A DNA stretch of 64,000 nt. Origin: Sclerotinia nivalis (lineage: Eukaryota; Ascomycota; Leotiomycetes; Helotiales; Sclerotiniaceae). The notes below the pieces were generated by a model. That model saw only the letters and a program-made list of their open reading frames with translations. It made no database searches and had not been told where the DNA came from. The translations under genes and the position numbers were made by a program. Each line of letters begins with the position of its first letter. Positions within the stretch are counted from its first letter, which is position 1. The DNA is taken from positions 1,798,001 to 1,862,000 of the forward strand of contig JAPEIS010000003.1 of the NCBI GenBank assembly GCA_029531795.1, in the 5' to 3' direction. Positions 1-10,490 of the stretch are shown piece by piece.

Positions 1-670
1 TGAGATAATCACATCGAGTTCCATCCATCCACCAAGCATACTTGGTCCTATTGCATGCTAACACAAATGAGGCTGGCTCGATTGGCGGAACCGGGAAAGA
101 AGAAGTTACATGGCTCGTAAGGGAAATACGAAAACTGGGTCAAAACCATCATTGACAACTACGACAGAAGGCAGTCATACTCGACCGCTAGGAAGGTGAT
201 GGCAGGTAATTTCCCTGATACAAACAGGGTTGATATATATGTTGCAAGAGCTTGAGCCAGCTTCCTGGAATATTTGTGACCCTCGCCAGGCGCTCGTGGT
301 AAGATTTTAGGGGAATACAGTAGTATGATTGATGCGGCTTGACGCATCCACCCTCGTGGTTGTTTGGGTTGGATGAAGAGAATTGGCCTTTGTGTCTAAT
401 ATCCTCGGGTGGGTCTATATCAGTTGTCCCCTGTCTTAAACCGCCTAGCCTTGGCATGCGCGCAAAACGGTACGATTGGCTCAGCGCAGATGACGGAATC
501 TATCATAGCGCGCCAGTCCGAGCAACAGCCTCGAGAGAGGCTCCCATAGGTCAGAAAAGTTAACTTTCTACCACGTTACTGCCAGTACCTGTGCTATCAC
601 TTCGGCAACTACTTCTGCCGCTGCCCTTCTTAACAATCTCCTTGTTGCTGAATACGCAGCACATACAACC
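1..670. other. upstream region of the oxidoreductase gene
   Basis: Balanced-composition sequence with no convincing gene. Short open stretches occur on both strands (339-563 +, 188-457 -) but show no recognisable motif. A small hairpin is visible: GATGCG at 331-336 and CGCATC at 343-348. The last 100 bases before 671 are pyrimidine-rich, as in fungal 5' leaders. No clear TATA box was seen. An upstream exon cannot be excluded. Confidence 0.5.
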
Positions 671-2335
671 ATGGGCGGTGTCTTCTCACTCTTGCGAGAC
701 GGCTATTTCGGCATCTTGGGCCTCATCACCATCATTGCTGAGAGCAACAAGGCCGCCTCTTCGCTGCTTGGTCGCATCACTCAAGCAAAATTGCCCCACG
801 CAAATCCTACAAGCTCTTTTTGGCAACAGCAGCCTTTACATCCTGAACTTGTAAATATTCAGTCTGAGGAACTAGCTCAACGTGCAGACATTGTGATCAT
901 TGGGTCTGGTATGACCGGAGCCAGTGTCGCATATACCATCCTGAATGAATGTCTGGCTATTGGGAGACCAATAAAAGTAGTTATTCTAGAGGGGAGGACA
1001 ATATGCAGCGGTGCAACGGGCAGGAATGGAGGACATATCAAGGTGACCCCTTTCTATGAGTACAAAAGATACAAGAATAGGTTCGGAGCCGCAAGCGCAC
1101 AAAAGATATTGGAATTTTATTTGAGGCATAGACCCTTCCTCCTCAACCTATCAAGAGAAGAAGGGTTGGAAGAAGGTGAAGCACGAGACGTTACGACAGT
1201 GGATGCTTTCACTGATGCGGAGAGGATGAAAGAGGCCACTGAGATGCTAAGGGTCCTGCGAGAAGATCTGCCCGAGCTTGCCAGAGGAATTGAAATTCTA
1301 GATGGAAAGACGGTCCAGAAGGTAAGCCTCCTGCAAAATCTCCAATGAAGAGCACTTTCTAAATAACCGCAGCAATTCGGCTTCAGCGGTCAGTTCCATG
1401 GAGCGATTACCTACACCAGTGGCGCGTTGTGGCCGTATCGATTTGTCACTGCTATATATGCGGCTCTGCTATCAAAATTTCCAGAGGAGTTTTCTATCGA
1501 GACAGGAACCATGGTGCAAGCAATCCAAATTACGAGCAACTCAGACAGCCCTTTCCTTCTGAACACCTCACGGGGCGACATCACAGCCGCACATGTCGTC
1601 CATGCAACAGAAGCCTTCACCGCAAACTTGGTGCCCGGATTGGTTGGAAAACTTTTTCCTTTGCGTGGACATATGTCTGCTCAAAGACCAGGAAAGTCCT
1701 TTCCTCACTACAACGGTACGATCTCTTGGTCTATCGTTGGTAGCCGAGACTATGAATACATCTCGCAGCGGCCTGGAAAGCCCGATGCTGCGGATGGTTT
1801 TGGGGCTGAGATCATGACCGGAGGTGGATCAGTTCATATGGATGGCACCGGCTTAAATGAAGTTGGTCAATGGGACGATGACAAGATTGAGCAACCCATC
1901 GGATCTTATCTTGCAGGTGTACTTCCGGTGTCCTTCCGCTCCAGCTTTTGGGGAGAGGATGCTGATGGCTCTGTCGTCAAAAGTATGTGGACCGGTGTGA
2001 TGGGACTGACTTGTGATTTCATGCCTCTCGTTGGAAGACTTTCGCCGAGTCTAACCAAGCGCGCCGTGAACGTAGGAAACAAGCAGGTCACTGTGGATAC
2101 AAATACTGCGCCAGCAGAGTGGATAGCAGCAGGTTTCAATGGTGCAGGCATGGTTACCACCTGGCTAAGCGGGGTGGCTGTTGCTCTTCAGGTTCTTGGT
2201 CGTGAACGTGTCAATTCTAATGGGCAGATTTGGAAACCAGACGGAGTAGTTAGCGACTGGTTTCCAGAGGAGTTTATTTGCTCTCCTAAAAGGGTTGCTC
2301 GAAGCAGCATCCACGAGCTTCCCCGTCTTATATAG
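671..2335 (+). CDS. FAD-dependent oxidoreductase, DAO family (two exons)
   Basis: Predicted flavoenzyme of the D-amino-acid-oxidase (DAO) fold, the group that oxidises amines or amino acids (gamma-glutamylputrescine oxidase and sarcosine oxidase are relatives). The substrate cannot be read from sequence. Exon 1 is 671-1321 and exon 2 is 1373-2335. The intron at 1322-1372 (51 bp) starts GTAAGC and ends GCAG; splicing keeps the frame and gives 537 residues, normal for the family. The FAD-binding dinucleotide motif GSGMTG is at about residues 78-83 and the GATGRNGGH motif at 114-122. The C-terminal GFNGAGM flavin-contact motif is at about 471-477. The start at 671 has the good context ACAACCATGGG. 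The first 70 residues are a family-typical extension; residues 12-22 are hydrophobic and could be a weak membrane or targeting segment. Composition is normal and there are no breaks. Confidence 0.88.
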
Positions 2336-2423
2336 TCTTTTATACTTGTAAAATTAAATAAGCCTTGGTGTCCCGCATCAGAAGACCAAAAAATCAAGTG
2401 AGTCACTCACATCTACGTTCACA

Positions 2424-2606
2424 ATGTCTTCCAGAATCCCTCTTTCTCAAATATTCAACTTTTCGTCATCTCTAAATTCCCAAGAATCACTAAACGATTT
2501 TGTCGTACCTGATACTCCACTCCCAAACGAAGCCGAAGAGGAAAACGACGACCCGTTTAGCTCACAGTATGATATCGCAAAATCAATCTCAGAAGTTGAT
2601 TCATAA
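2424..2606 (+). CDS. small hypothetical ORF, 60 aa
   Basis: Not recognised. It starts in a good context (TTCACAATGTC) 88 bases after the oxidoreductase stop. It encodes a Ser/Asn-rich, acidic 60-residue peptide with PDTPLPNEAEEENDD in the middle. A second open frame (2500-2853) overlaps it and may be a continuation through a frameshift or a missed intron. No domain was seen. It could be the 5' end of a decayed gene, or chance. Confidence 0.25.
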   Translation: MSSRIPLSQIFNFSSSLNSQESLNDFVVPDTPLPNEAEEENDDPFSSQYDIAKSISEVDS

Positions 2607-3152
2607 ATGCCTGCGTTACTGCAGCAACTACGATCCGACTGTGTATATAGACCGATTCGATGCCGAACCTCAGATCATTAAGACGGCCATTGCCTTGCAA
2701 ACCTTCCTGAAGTGCAGCACATGCGTAGACTCGGCTAATGTCCCTACGATATCCATACGACGGCTGAACTTCGGTTCTCGTTCGTACCGATCCACTTCAA
2801 ATGGTGTACGAGCTGGCCTTGTAAGTGGACTCCCATATTTCCGTCGCAAATAGGAAGGCTCGTTCTACGCGAAGAGAAAGTTAGGTAGACCTTGAGGAAA
2901 TTGAGTTTCGCGGGTCATGCAATATCCTTTTTGGATTTATGGGTCATTCTCATGGACACCTACACCACTTAGCGTTAGCTACCATCAATTAAGTTTCAAC
3001 GAAAGGGCTACATGAACTTAATGGCCGCAGGTTCCGATCTGAGGATACCCGTCTTGTTGCCCGCTAAACCTTTTAGTATATATAAATGCACTCTTTTCTC
3101 GTCTTCTTCCAATCACCATCTTTATCAAGCTGCATATACTCGCTCTACCGTC
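2607..3152 (+). promoter_or_regulatory. intergenic region with TATA box of the lipase gene
   Basis: A TATA element (TATATATAAAT, 3077-3087) lies 65 bases before the ATG at 3153. It is followed by a pyrimidine-rich stretch typical of fungal transcription starts. This supports 3153 rather than the in-frame ATG at 3012, which is upstream of the TATA box. The rest (2607-3070) shows nothing else clear. Confidence 0.55.
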
Positions 3153-4559
3153 ATGCTCGTCATTACAATTCTTTCATTTCTATATCTGGCATTACCAGCG
3201 AGATCAGCAACCGGCCAAGCAACAAACTTCAATATCAGTACAGTTGAGCTCCAATCATATGGATGCAATGTGTCCTGTCAAGCAATCCTATCCGAATCTA
3301 ATACTGCCGACCTCGAAACCTCCGGTACAGAATTCGACTTTGATTTCTACAGCACAGCAAACAATTTCTCTTCCTCTGCTCCAGGCGATCTTCTAAAACT
3401 GCAGCCTGTCGATAGCTCTGTCCTGAAAATACCCGATGGTATTGCAACTTTTCGATTCCAGTATACTTCTATAGACTTAGATGGTACTATCGTACCATCG
3501 AGTGGCTTTATAGCATTTCCTTTTGCCTCACCAGCCTATGGGAGCCAGTTTCCCCTTGTCGCCTTCGCCCACGGTACAATTGGTGTTCATCGAGGATGCG
3601 CGCCCTCATCTTCCCCAAGTCTTTATGATTATAATAGCTGGGTTCCATTGATGTACAATGGCTATGCTGTTGTAGCCACCGATTACGCCGGTCTCGGAAA
3701 CAACTATACCTTACACAAATACACTGCTTTCACGGCTCATGCCAATGATGTATTCTATTCCGTTCAGGCAGCTCGGAAAGCATTTCCTGGTGTGTTCACA
3801 AAAGACTGGGCGAGTGTAGGACATTCTCAAGGTGGTGGCACCGTGTGGAAGCTATCGGAGCATCCCCTTGTACAAAATCATACCTCTGGATATCTTGGAA
3901 CAGTTGCCATATCTCCCGCATCCAAGGTTTTTGACATGGCGGTCGAGACCTTCGAACGCATAATCCCTCGTCCTGATTTCCATCAATTTGTCGTTACTGC
4001 CGAACTTGGCCAGATTGTTTACGGCCTCAAAGCATTCTTTCCCAATTACACGTCGCCATGGTTCGCCTATGAGATGAGAAAGCGGGTGGAGTTGGCCAAT
4101 TTGATGCAGTCATGTACTTTATCTTTTATGGGCCTCTCCCTAGACTTGCCACGGGACCAGTTTGCAGCCGCTAATGGAACACCTGCGACTGATGAACTTT
4201 TCAAAATATTCCAGGATATGAACGCCCCAGCACAAGGTGATCCAGCTTCGAGGCCAATATTGATCATTCAGGGCTGGAACGATACTTCAGTCCTCCCTCA
4301 AAGTACCTTAGAGTCATTCCAGGCAACCGTGAATGCAGGCAATGTTGCATATTTGATGAGATATCCGGGACTGGATCACTCTGCGACAATCGCAGCTTCT
4401 ACACCTTTGTGGTTGAAATATCTAGATGAGTTGTTTGCTCATACGAAACAACCTTGCACGTCGTCGGATACCACGATTGTGCCATTCAATTTAGACGTGG
4501 CCAAAGCCCCATCGGAACTTCCTCTCAGCGAGCAACCTCTGTTGAGCCTACTGGGGTGA
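3153..4559 (+). CDS. secreted alpha/beta-hydrolase, secretory lipase-like
   Basis: Predicted extracellular esterase or lipase of 468 residues without introns. Residues 1-19 (MLVITILSFLYLALPARSA) form a signal peptide. The nucleophile elbow GHSQGG places the catalytic Ser at about residue 225. The acid is probably Asp377 (GWNDTSV) and the base His409 (LDHSAT), in canonical triad order. A conserved HGT...GCAPS segment (oxyanion side) and cysteine pairs fit the fungal LIP (secretory lipase) family, and there are several N-glycosylation sequons. The acyl substrate is not predictable. The frame also extends to an ATG at 3012, but that puts the TATA box inside the gene and buries the signal peptide. 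It is the last intact gene before the AT-rich block, about 250 bp from the boundary, a setting common for secreted fungal proteins. Confidence 0.85.
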   Translation: MLVITILSFLYLALPARSATGQATNFNISTVELQSYGCNVSCQAILSESNTADLETSGTEFDFDFYSTANNFSSSAPGDLLKLQPVDSSVLKIPDGIATFRFQYTSIDLDGTIVPSSGFIAFPFASPAYGSQFPLVAFAHGTIGVHRGCAPSSSPSLYDYNSWVPLMYNGYAVVATDYAGLGNNYTLHKYTAFTAHANDVFYSVQAARKAFPGVFTKDWASVGHSQGGGTVWKLSEHPLVQNHTSGYLGTVAISPASKVFDMAVETFERIIPRPDFHQFVVTAELGQIVYGLKAFFPNYTSPWFAYEMRKRVELANLMQSCTLSFMGLSLDLPRDQFAAANGTPATDELFKIFQDMNAPAQGDPASRPILIIQGWNDTSVLPQSTLESFQATVNAGNVAYLMRYPGLDHSATIAASTPLWLKYLDELFAHTKQPCTSSDTTIVPFNLDVAKAPSELPLSEQPLLSLLG

Positions 4560-5250
4560 ATGATAGAAAATCATGATGACGAGGAGGATGTTTGCAGGAA
4601 AGTCATCCGTTTAAGCAAGAACTTCAATGGCTCGCTAAAGCTCGTGGCGCTCTTAACAGTTTCTTTCCATGTGCTTTAAAAAAATTGTGTTTAGACTGCC
4701 AGTGCGCAGCCAAAACCGTCGAAGATTTTGTAGATAGAAATTGATTCTGAGTAATTTTGCTTTTACACATCAAGCTATTAAGTATATCTCATTGATGTAC
4801 CGAATTCGAAACACACACAACAAATTTTGAAGAAATTTAATTCTTCGAAATACGCCCTTTTTATTACTTACATTGACTAAACAAATCAATCCAAATTGAA
4901 TACAATTATCTCTAAAGAAATTGAATCAGTAGTTGTTGTAATACTATTGTTGTTATTCAAAATATAAAACTTATACGAAAAATCATATGAAAACCAAAGA
5001 TTTTTCATTTTTTCATTTTTCTATAATGGATAATAAAATCACTATAATCGATATAATTCTATTTAGTTTTCCAAAAATCATCTTAGATACTTCAATTCAA
5101 AAGGATCATATGATATTATCTATTGAAAGAGGATTCAATAATCTCTTATTCATCCTCTTCAATCTAACCTTTTCCCAATCCTTCAATTCTTAAATTTAAT
5201 ACAATATTTTCAATTCTAATAATTCCTTCAAATCATCTATTAATCTTCTA
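4560..5250. other. composition boundary, no gene
   Basis: The 3' flank of the lipase gene is balanced to about 4750, then G and C fall sharply from about 4800 onward. I see no gene. The AT-rich part may be the far 5' end of the LINE that follows, but no motif proves it. Confidence 0.6.
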
Positions 5251-5899
5251 TCGCTTCAATTCAACAATAAACGAAAATAGTAATTTAATCAATCAGGATC
5301 TAATTCTACAAAGTCAAAAAAAGCTATTCAAAAAACTAAAGATCTTTTTATTTTAGCTATCTTTTTGAAAAAGGAAATCAAAAAACAATTCAAGATCTTA
5401 AATCTAATTGAAATATTTTATAAATATCTTGAAAAAAGAAAACTTATAAAAATATCAAATATCATTACATTACAAATCTTTCATCTAAAAAACATTATCA
5501 AAAGGATTAAAAAACAAACTAATCATCTTTTCAATCTTCTTAATTATTTAATTACTTCTTTAACAAATCTTTCAATAATTAATAAAGCAAATTATACTTT
5601 TATTATCAAAACTATAAAAAAATAAAAAGCAATTACAAAAGAAAACCTTACAAAACAAAAGTTTACAAAATAAAAAAAAGATATCCTTAACAAATGATTA
5701 ATTCTTATCAATTTATCTCTTTATCAATTTATTTCCTTTATATCATTATAAATAAAAAACAAGATCAATAAAGTTTTCAGAAAGATTAATATCAATAAAC
5801 TTATTATTTCAATTATTATTATAATTAAAAACAACAATATTATCTTAACTATCAATAACCCTTTCAATATATAATTCTTAATCGAAAAGAAAGAAATCT

Positions 5900-6470
5900 A
5901 GAATCAAATCATCCGATCAAAAAGAATACAAATCGATAAATCATAATATAAAGTTATTATTTATAAAATTTCAATCAAGGAATTCTTAGATCTGAAAGAT
6001 ATAAATCTAATTAAAGAAGAAATTAAAACCTTTAATTCAGATTTTGTTCTTATAAATACTCTTTATTAACTTATTAATGTTTCCAAAAGAATTAATCAAC
6101 AAAAAGAAACAATAATCATTATATTTGTTATACAAAAGAAAACAGAAACAGTTATTCGAAAAAAACTATATATCGCTAATATTAGTATCAGAATTGAACG
6201 ATTATATTCTTCTATTTTTTCCTCCTAATACAATAAATATCAAGGATTCGATCACAACGAATCATATTGTAAAAAACCTTCAACCTATAAACTTTATAAC
6301 AATAATCATACTACAATTGATCACTTTTGTTTAATTTGTTAAACTAAAAACAAACTCTATCAACATTTAGTGATTAAATATACTAATTGCAAAGAAGAAT
6401 ATAAAGTTAATTCTAAAGTATACAAAATATATCAAACAATCATTCGGAAATCCAATTAATATTATATAAC
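5900..6470 (+). pseudogene. LINE ORF1 C-terminus with CCHC knuckles
   Basis: Degenerate nucleic-acid-binding ORF1 protein. A zinc-knuckle series can be followed near 6220-6440: a GFDHNESYC segment, then CLIC, then TNCKEEY followed by NSKVY. This fits the three successive CCHC-type knuckles of Tad1 ORF1 with some Cys changed to Tyr (TGT to TAT). Several in-frame stops are present. The protein would coat the element RNA. Confidence 0.5.
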
Positions 6471-6473
6471 AAT

Positions 6474-6812
6474 ATTCGTATTCTTCAAATCAATTTAAAT
6501 AAAAGCTTTTAAACCATCGAAAGTGTTCTTCAATTTGTTTTAAAACTCGATATCGATTTTATAATCATTCAAAAACCTTAGGTCCTTACAAACTTTAAAA
6601 AAGATTACTCTTCAACTAAATCGATTACTCATTTTAACTTTTCCCAACTCTTTCCAAACTATCCTTTGAATCTTCGTCTCTATACAATGATCTATATCAA
6701 AAAAGGATTCAAACCACTAGTAACCCTAACCTCCAACTTTCCCAAAGACCCAGATATTCAAATTATTAATATCACTCAGGGAAATTATACAATTCAACTC
6801 TTCAATGTTTAG
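6474..6812 (+). pseudogene. LINE ORF2 endonuclease (APE) N-terminus
   Basis: About 112 codons of one frame beginning with the family-typical IRILQINLNKS and continuing through FIIIQKP (normally QEPW) to KDPDIQIINI and IQLFNV. This is the apurinic-endonuclease-like domain that nicks target DNA in Tad1 LINEs. Two in-frame stops lie at expected Trp or Gln positions, and the catalytic Glu of QEP is Lys. It ends in a stop at the boundary with the next repeat. Confidence 0.65.
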
Positions 6813-6816
6813 CTAT

Positions 6817-6932
6817 AAGCCTAACATGGCCAGCATTTCACCAGTTGTTATTTGTTGGGAGCCTACAAAGCTTCCAGCTGTCTTAGATAGTCTTAGACTC
6901 AGTGTAGACGTTAATTTAATCAATCAATCAAC
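6817..6932 (-). repeat. 116-bp inverted copy of 33615-33731
   Basis: The reverse complement matches 33615-33731 over its length, starting with TTGATTGATTGATTAAATTAACG-like sequence. Differences are mostly C-to-T and G-to-A in the distal copy. The family is unknown; it may be a LINE 3' end fragment. Confidence 0.7.
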
Positions 6933-7340
6933 TATTAAGTATGTCTGATGTGAAGCTTGCACTCTCTAAACCTCCACTGTAGCTGCGAAGTCGTGGTGTT
7001 TAAAGGTGCTAGAACTTCACGAGATAGGATTCCTCAAATAACCAGAAACATTTCGAGATAGAATGTTCTACAGATAAGCTGCTTTGAAGAGTAACGAAGC
7101 TATTCCGCTCCACTCATAGACTATTGTGTAGCTTGGGGATCAACCCATGTTAATTTTCCTTGATATCTTGCGATACAAACTCGTATCAATCCGAAGATAA
7201 TCATTAGTAAAGTGCCGTACAATTTTCCACACTACATCGACGACAGCCCTGGGCTAATAAAAGATACCATTATTGTTATATTATCAAGTATTGTTGGTAT
7301 CTTGGGCTAGCTTGGTCACATGATCAGCCCTCCCCCATCA
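6933..7340. other. balanced-composition spacer, no gene recognised
   Basis: About 400 bases of near 42% GC without a convincing coding frame. A pair of imperfect inverted segments (GATACCATTATTG and GTTGGTATC) lies near 7263-7311. Probably part of the LINE copy that follows or of an older repeat. Confidence 0.4.
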
Positions 7341-7365
7341 GGCATATCAGCACTTCTACTCTTCC

Positions 7366-7935
7366 ATGGCCCGTCCTGGCTCGGTTCGAATTCGATGGGT
7401 CCCTGGCCATTTAGATATCCCTGGGAATGAAGCAGCAGATGTAGCAGCCAAAGAAGGAGCAGCACTCCCCTCCCCACTCAATCCTATTTGCACTCTTGCT
7501 TCCTTGAAAAGAATTGCTAAGACGACTGCTAAATCAACAAAAGCTAAGTTATGGACGACTACAGCACCATTAAGCTACAATGATCTTTTTATAACTTACA
7601 GCAACCAATCGATCATGCTTTCTTTTGATCGAGCAACACTAGGATATATCCTAGCAGCCAGATCCCAACACGGCGATTTCGCAGCGTATCACGATCGCTT
7701 CAATCACGAAGATGCTCATATGTTATATTCATGTGGGAAAAGAAAATCCCCTCTTCATTTTTATTTTTGTAAGATCGGAAATGCTCAAAAGACCCTTTCA
7801 AAGTTATCGCCATCTGAAGCTATCCCATATCTCTTAGGAAGCACGGAAGGAACAGCGAAGCTAGCAGCTTGGCTCAAATCTACAAGGTTCTATCAGGATA
7901 TATGTCCTCGATTCCCTAGGCAATTTATAGATTGA
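7366..7935 (+). pseudogene. LINE ORF2 C-terminus: RNase H and terminal Cys/His region
   Basis: 5'-truncated end of a Tad1-type reverse transcriptase ORF, 189 residues open with no stop. The RNase H block IRWVPGHLDIPGNEAAD at residues 9-25 is clear and is followed by AKEGA. The terminal region has HGDFAAYHDRF, then C-x(1)-G with H-x(3)-C spacing as in the family's C-terminal zinc-binding part. The open frame continues upstream to about 7325, so 7366 is just the first ATG. Composition is normal, so this copy escaped RIP, unlike the LINE at 5.2-6.8 kb. The RT domain is absent, so it cannot move. Confidence 0.8.
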
Positions 7936-8056
7936 AATTGTTGTTTTTATTTTTATATTATTTTGGGGTTTTTCTTTGTATAAGATGTTGGGATTTTGAT
8001 TTGGAAAGTTAAAAAAAAAAAAAAAGTTTTATATTTAAAAAAAAAAAATTTCATAT
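7936..8056 (+). other. LINE 3' UTR and poly-A tail
   Basis: Two A-runs (about 8010-8025 and 8037-8049) follow the ORF2 stop, as expected for the 3' tail of a reverse-transcribed LINE. Confidence 0.6.
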
Positions 8057-8342
8057 TAAAAAGCTCGATTGCGATAACAGAAAAGAGGAGAGTAGATCAG
8101 GAATCGAGGGATCTTTCTGTATTGTGGAGGACAGTTGAAATATCTACCTAAAGGGATTAACTCAACACGCAACAGCAATTATGTAAACCCTGCTGAAGCA
8201 TTTAGTACGTATTATACTAGTAAACTTAGTCTAGCTAGTTAGAAACCCAGAGGCCTTCCTCCTCTGGTGTCTTTTGTCCCAATTGGGAATTTATGGCCTA
8301 AAAAACCTAAGACGAAAAATATTACACACACACACACACTCT
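8057..8342 (+). mobile_element. second LINE-like 3' tail ending in a CA microsatellite
   Basis: Contains a hairpin (CCAGAGG...CCTCTGG) near 8248-8267, then TGTCTTTTGTCCC, TTTATGGCC and CTAAGACGAA-type segments that resemble 3' ends of fungal Tad1 LINEs. It is followed by nine CA units at about 8323-8341, a typical simple-repeat tail. An upstream open piece (8140-8240) may be the end of an ORF. Confidence 0.45.
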
Positions 8343-8460
8343 TCCATGGATTCAGAATAACAAGAAAAACTACCACTCTACGAACATAGCTGCACTCTAC
8401 GTGAACTCACACGCGGGCGTGCTTGGTATTCAGAGTAGGTAGTGAACCCACAATCTATTG

Positions 8461-8556
8461 ATCTACTGGGGGGCGATTGATGAACCAAATTTTCAGCCGC
8501 AGCAACTTCCGGCTTCAGAACTGACTCACGTACTTTATGCATTTGCAAATCTTTGA
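8461..8556 (+). pseudogene. GH18 chitinase N-terminal fragment
   Basis: A short frame reads WGAIDEPNFQPQQLP followed by SELTHVLYAFANL (to 8553) and then a stop. The block matches the first beta-strand region of fungal family 18 chitinases (NFQPQ, then LP.S.LTHVLYAFAN). No catalytic DxxDxDxE motif was found nearby. The fragment sits in balanced DNA just before the ORF cut by the transposons. It may be a relic of a captured or decayed chitinase gene. Confidence 0.55.
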
Positions 8557-8699
8557 TCAGATGTTGATTGGAGCTAATGTTACGGCCTTGGTGGTGGTGT
8601 CCTTGGTGTCCTCGGAAATCACATGTTGGTGTTTGGTATTGGTACGCGTTTGTACGCATTGAAAATATGAGATGTTTGTTTGTATTACCTAATCCGTAG

Positions 8700-8794
8700 T
8701 TTAAGTTGGCAAAGGACGGGTTTTTTTGGATAAAGTTTTTTTACAGTTCTCCGGGTTATAATTTGGAAGTTCGGCCTTTTAATATCTGGGTAAA
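8700..8794 (+). pseudogene. interrupted unknown ORF, segment 1
   Basis: First segment of a frame cut by the outer Gypsy. Codons run from 8700 after TAG (8697-8699), or after a possible intron acceptor (CTAATCCGTAG). They read into the TSD GTAAA at 8790-8794 and continue in frame at 32605. Encoded residues include GYNLEVRPFNIW. Not recognised. Composition is near normal for the host. Confidence 0.5.
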
Positions 8795-9245
8795 TGTTAC
8801 GATTACGGATCTTACAATAACCGACTATGTGAATATGCGATACGATTCGATTAAATTGATATAGAATTACAGTTATCCGATAATCATATAAATATAATCA
8901 TTGTTAATTGACGATTCAACAAAAATCATATAATAGACCCTATATATTATATATACGAAATAAAGATCCAAAATATTCTAGATCCAATAAGATCGTAGAT
9001 CCAGGATCTTTCGAGGTCCTAAAGATTCTAAATACGAAGGTCTATATAAATAAGATAGATTTCTTTTATAAAACTTTATATTTAAGAATAATCATTAGTT
9101 TAAACATTATAATTATTATACAATACAATTGTTATTTCGTTCAACCCTATCAAGCTCCTGTTTGATCTTTAGTAGAAATCATTATGATCATTTCTATCAA
9201 TCCCTTGATCATTTTCTAATAAGAAAAGATTGTAGTAATATAATA
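8795..9245 (+). repeat. 5' LTR of outer Gypsy
   Basis: 451 bp. It starts TGTTACGATTACGG and ends GTAGTAATATAATA (CA changed to TA). Aligned with 32149-32604 it shows only transitions plus small gaps in most places. Its central U3 part differs from the inner element's LTRs although termini and 3' part match. Confidence 0.88.
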
Positions 9246-9299
9246 CTTTGAATACCCTTATTAGCTCAAACATCGATTTGGTATATTTTACTTTGTAAT

Positions 9300-10490
9300 G
9301 TCTTTGTAAAACCCTATTACAGAAACCCTGCAAAACAATAACAACGATGATAATGATATCGAATTACTCGATGTCGATTCTGTTCCAGTACAGATCACGG
9401 AAACATTACGAGTAGTAATGTTCGATAAGTATCATAGCAATCGAAAGGAATTCGAAACCTTTTTATTTTAGATAGAAATATATTTCAAATTTAATACTGT
9501 CAAATTTGTAACTCTCGATAGTTATAATCTGTATATTTCCTTTTATCTTTGAGAAGAAATAACTAAATGAATTCAATTCTATCTCAAAGATTATTTTATT
9601 AAATCTAGAGATCATTGTATAACAATTATACGAATCATTTTCGAAAGCTTTGTAGGATTCAAGAAAGAAATTGGACGAATATTTGGGGATATCGACAAAA
9701 TTAAGATAGCTGAACGAAATTTATTTGTTTTGAAATAAACTGAAGTAGTAATCAATTATGCTATGGAATTCAGACGATATGCTAATCAAATTGATTGGGA
9801 TCAATAAGCTTTGCTAAGCTATTTCTATTGCGATTTTAAAAATCATATAAAATTAGAATTTGTAAAAGGAATTGAGCCGACAAATATCAACGAAATGATA
9901 GAGCTTACAATCAAGATTAACAATCGCCTTTACAAATATCAACGAGATAAGAAATTCCAGAATCATTCCAATCAGAATTATAAGCGAAACAAAGGAAAAC
10001 ATCGTCAAGTTAGAAACGAAAACTATAGAGATCCGATGAAGCTGGACACTATTATTCGAGGAAAGTTATTCAAGGAAAAAATGAATAAATACAAAAATGA
10101 AAAATTATATTTCGAATATAGGTAATCAAGATATAAAGCTGTAATTCATTATTAAAGGAAACAAAGAAACTTTAATCAGAATAAAAAACCTTGAAAAAAC
10201 AAGAAGCAATTCAATACAATATTTGCATTCCAATTATATATTCTAAATTGTATGAATTTAGATTTTAAAGAACAATTGAAGGATAATCAAATCGAAGAAT
10301 CAGAATATTCAGAAAAAGAATTAATATCGTAAATCAATCGAAAGTTAAGTTCAAAAGAACTTTAGATTATATAGTATATCGACGAATAGAATAGTTGAAT
10401 CTGGAAATTTGGAGAAATTGGTGAAGGAATTTATAATGATGATTTAAATATAGTAAACATTGTAGAAGGAGAAATCTATAAAATAAGAAT
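9300..10490 (+). pseudogene. gag of outer Gypsy
   Basis: A single degenerate frame of about 390 codons. It reads through VPVQITETLRVVMFDKYHSN, typical Gypsy capsid helices (IQFYLKDYF, GFKKEIGRIFGDID, EFRRYANQI) and an acidic/basic tail. A zinc-knuckle remnant near 10110-10150 has its first Cys residues changed to Tyr. Stops replace Trp, Gln and Arg codons. The protein would form the particle shell. Confidence 0.7.

Larger units (their letters stand above)
5250..6812 (+). mobile_element. Tad1-clade LINE, 5' part, RIP-degraded
   Basis: An AT-rich non-LTR retrotransposon remnant. The ORF1 (gag-like) tail is followed directly by the endonuclease start of ORF2, the order in fungal Tad1 elements. 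It breaks off abruptly at about 6812 where balanced DNA starts, so the reverse transcriptase is missing. The 5' limit is uncertain. Residual frames are broken by stops explained by C-to-T or G-to-A changes. Confidence 0.65.

Noticed and set aside
339..563. 74-codon frame upstream of the oxidoreductase
   Set aside because: No motif, no supporting splice sites, and an overlapping frame of similar length exists on the other strand.
3012..3152. N-terminal extension of the lipase from the ATG at 3012
   Set aside because: A TATA box lies inside the extension, and the signal peptide starts exactly at the ATG at 3153.
8378..8659. 93-codon minus-strand frame in balanced DNA
   Set aside because: The plus strand carries the GH18 signature over the same bases; the minus frame has no motif.
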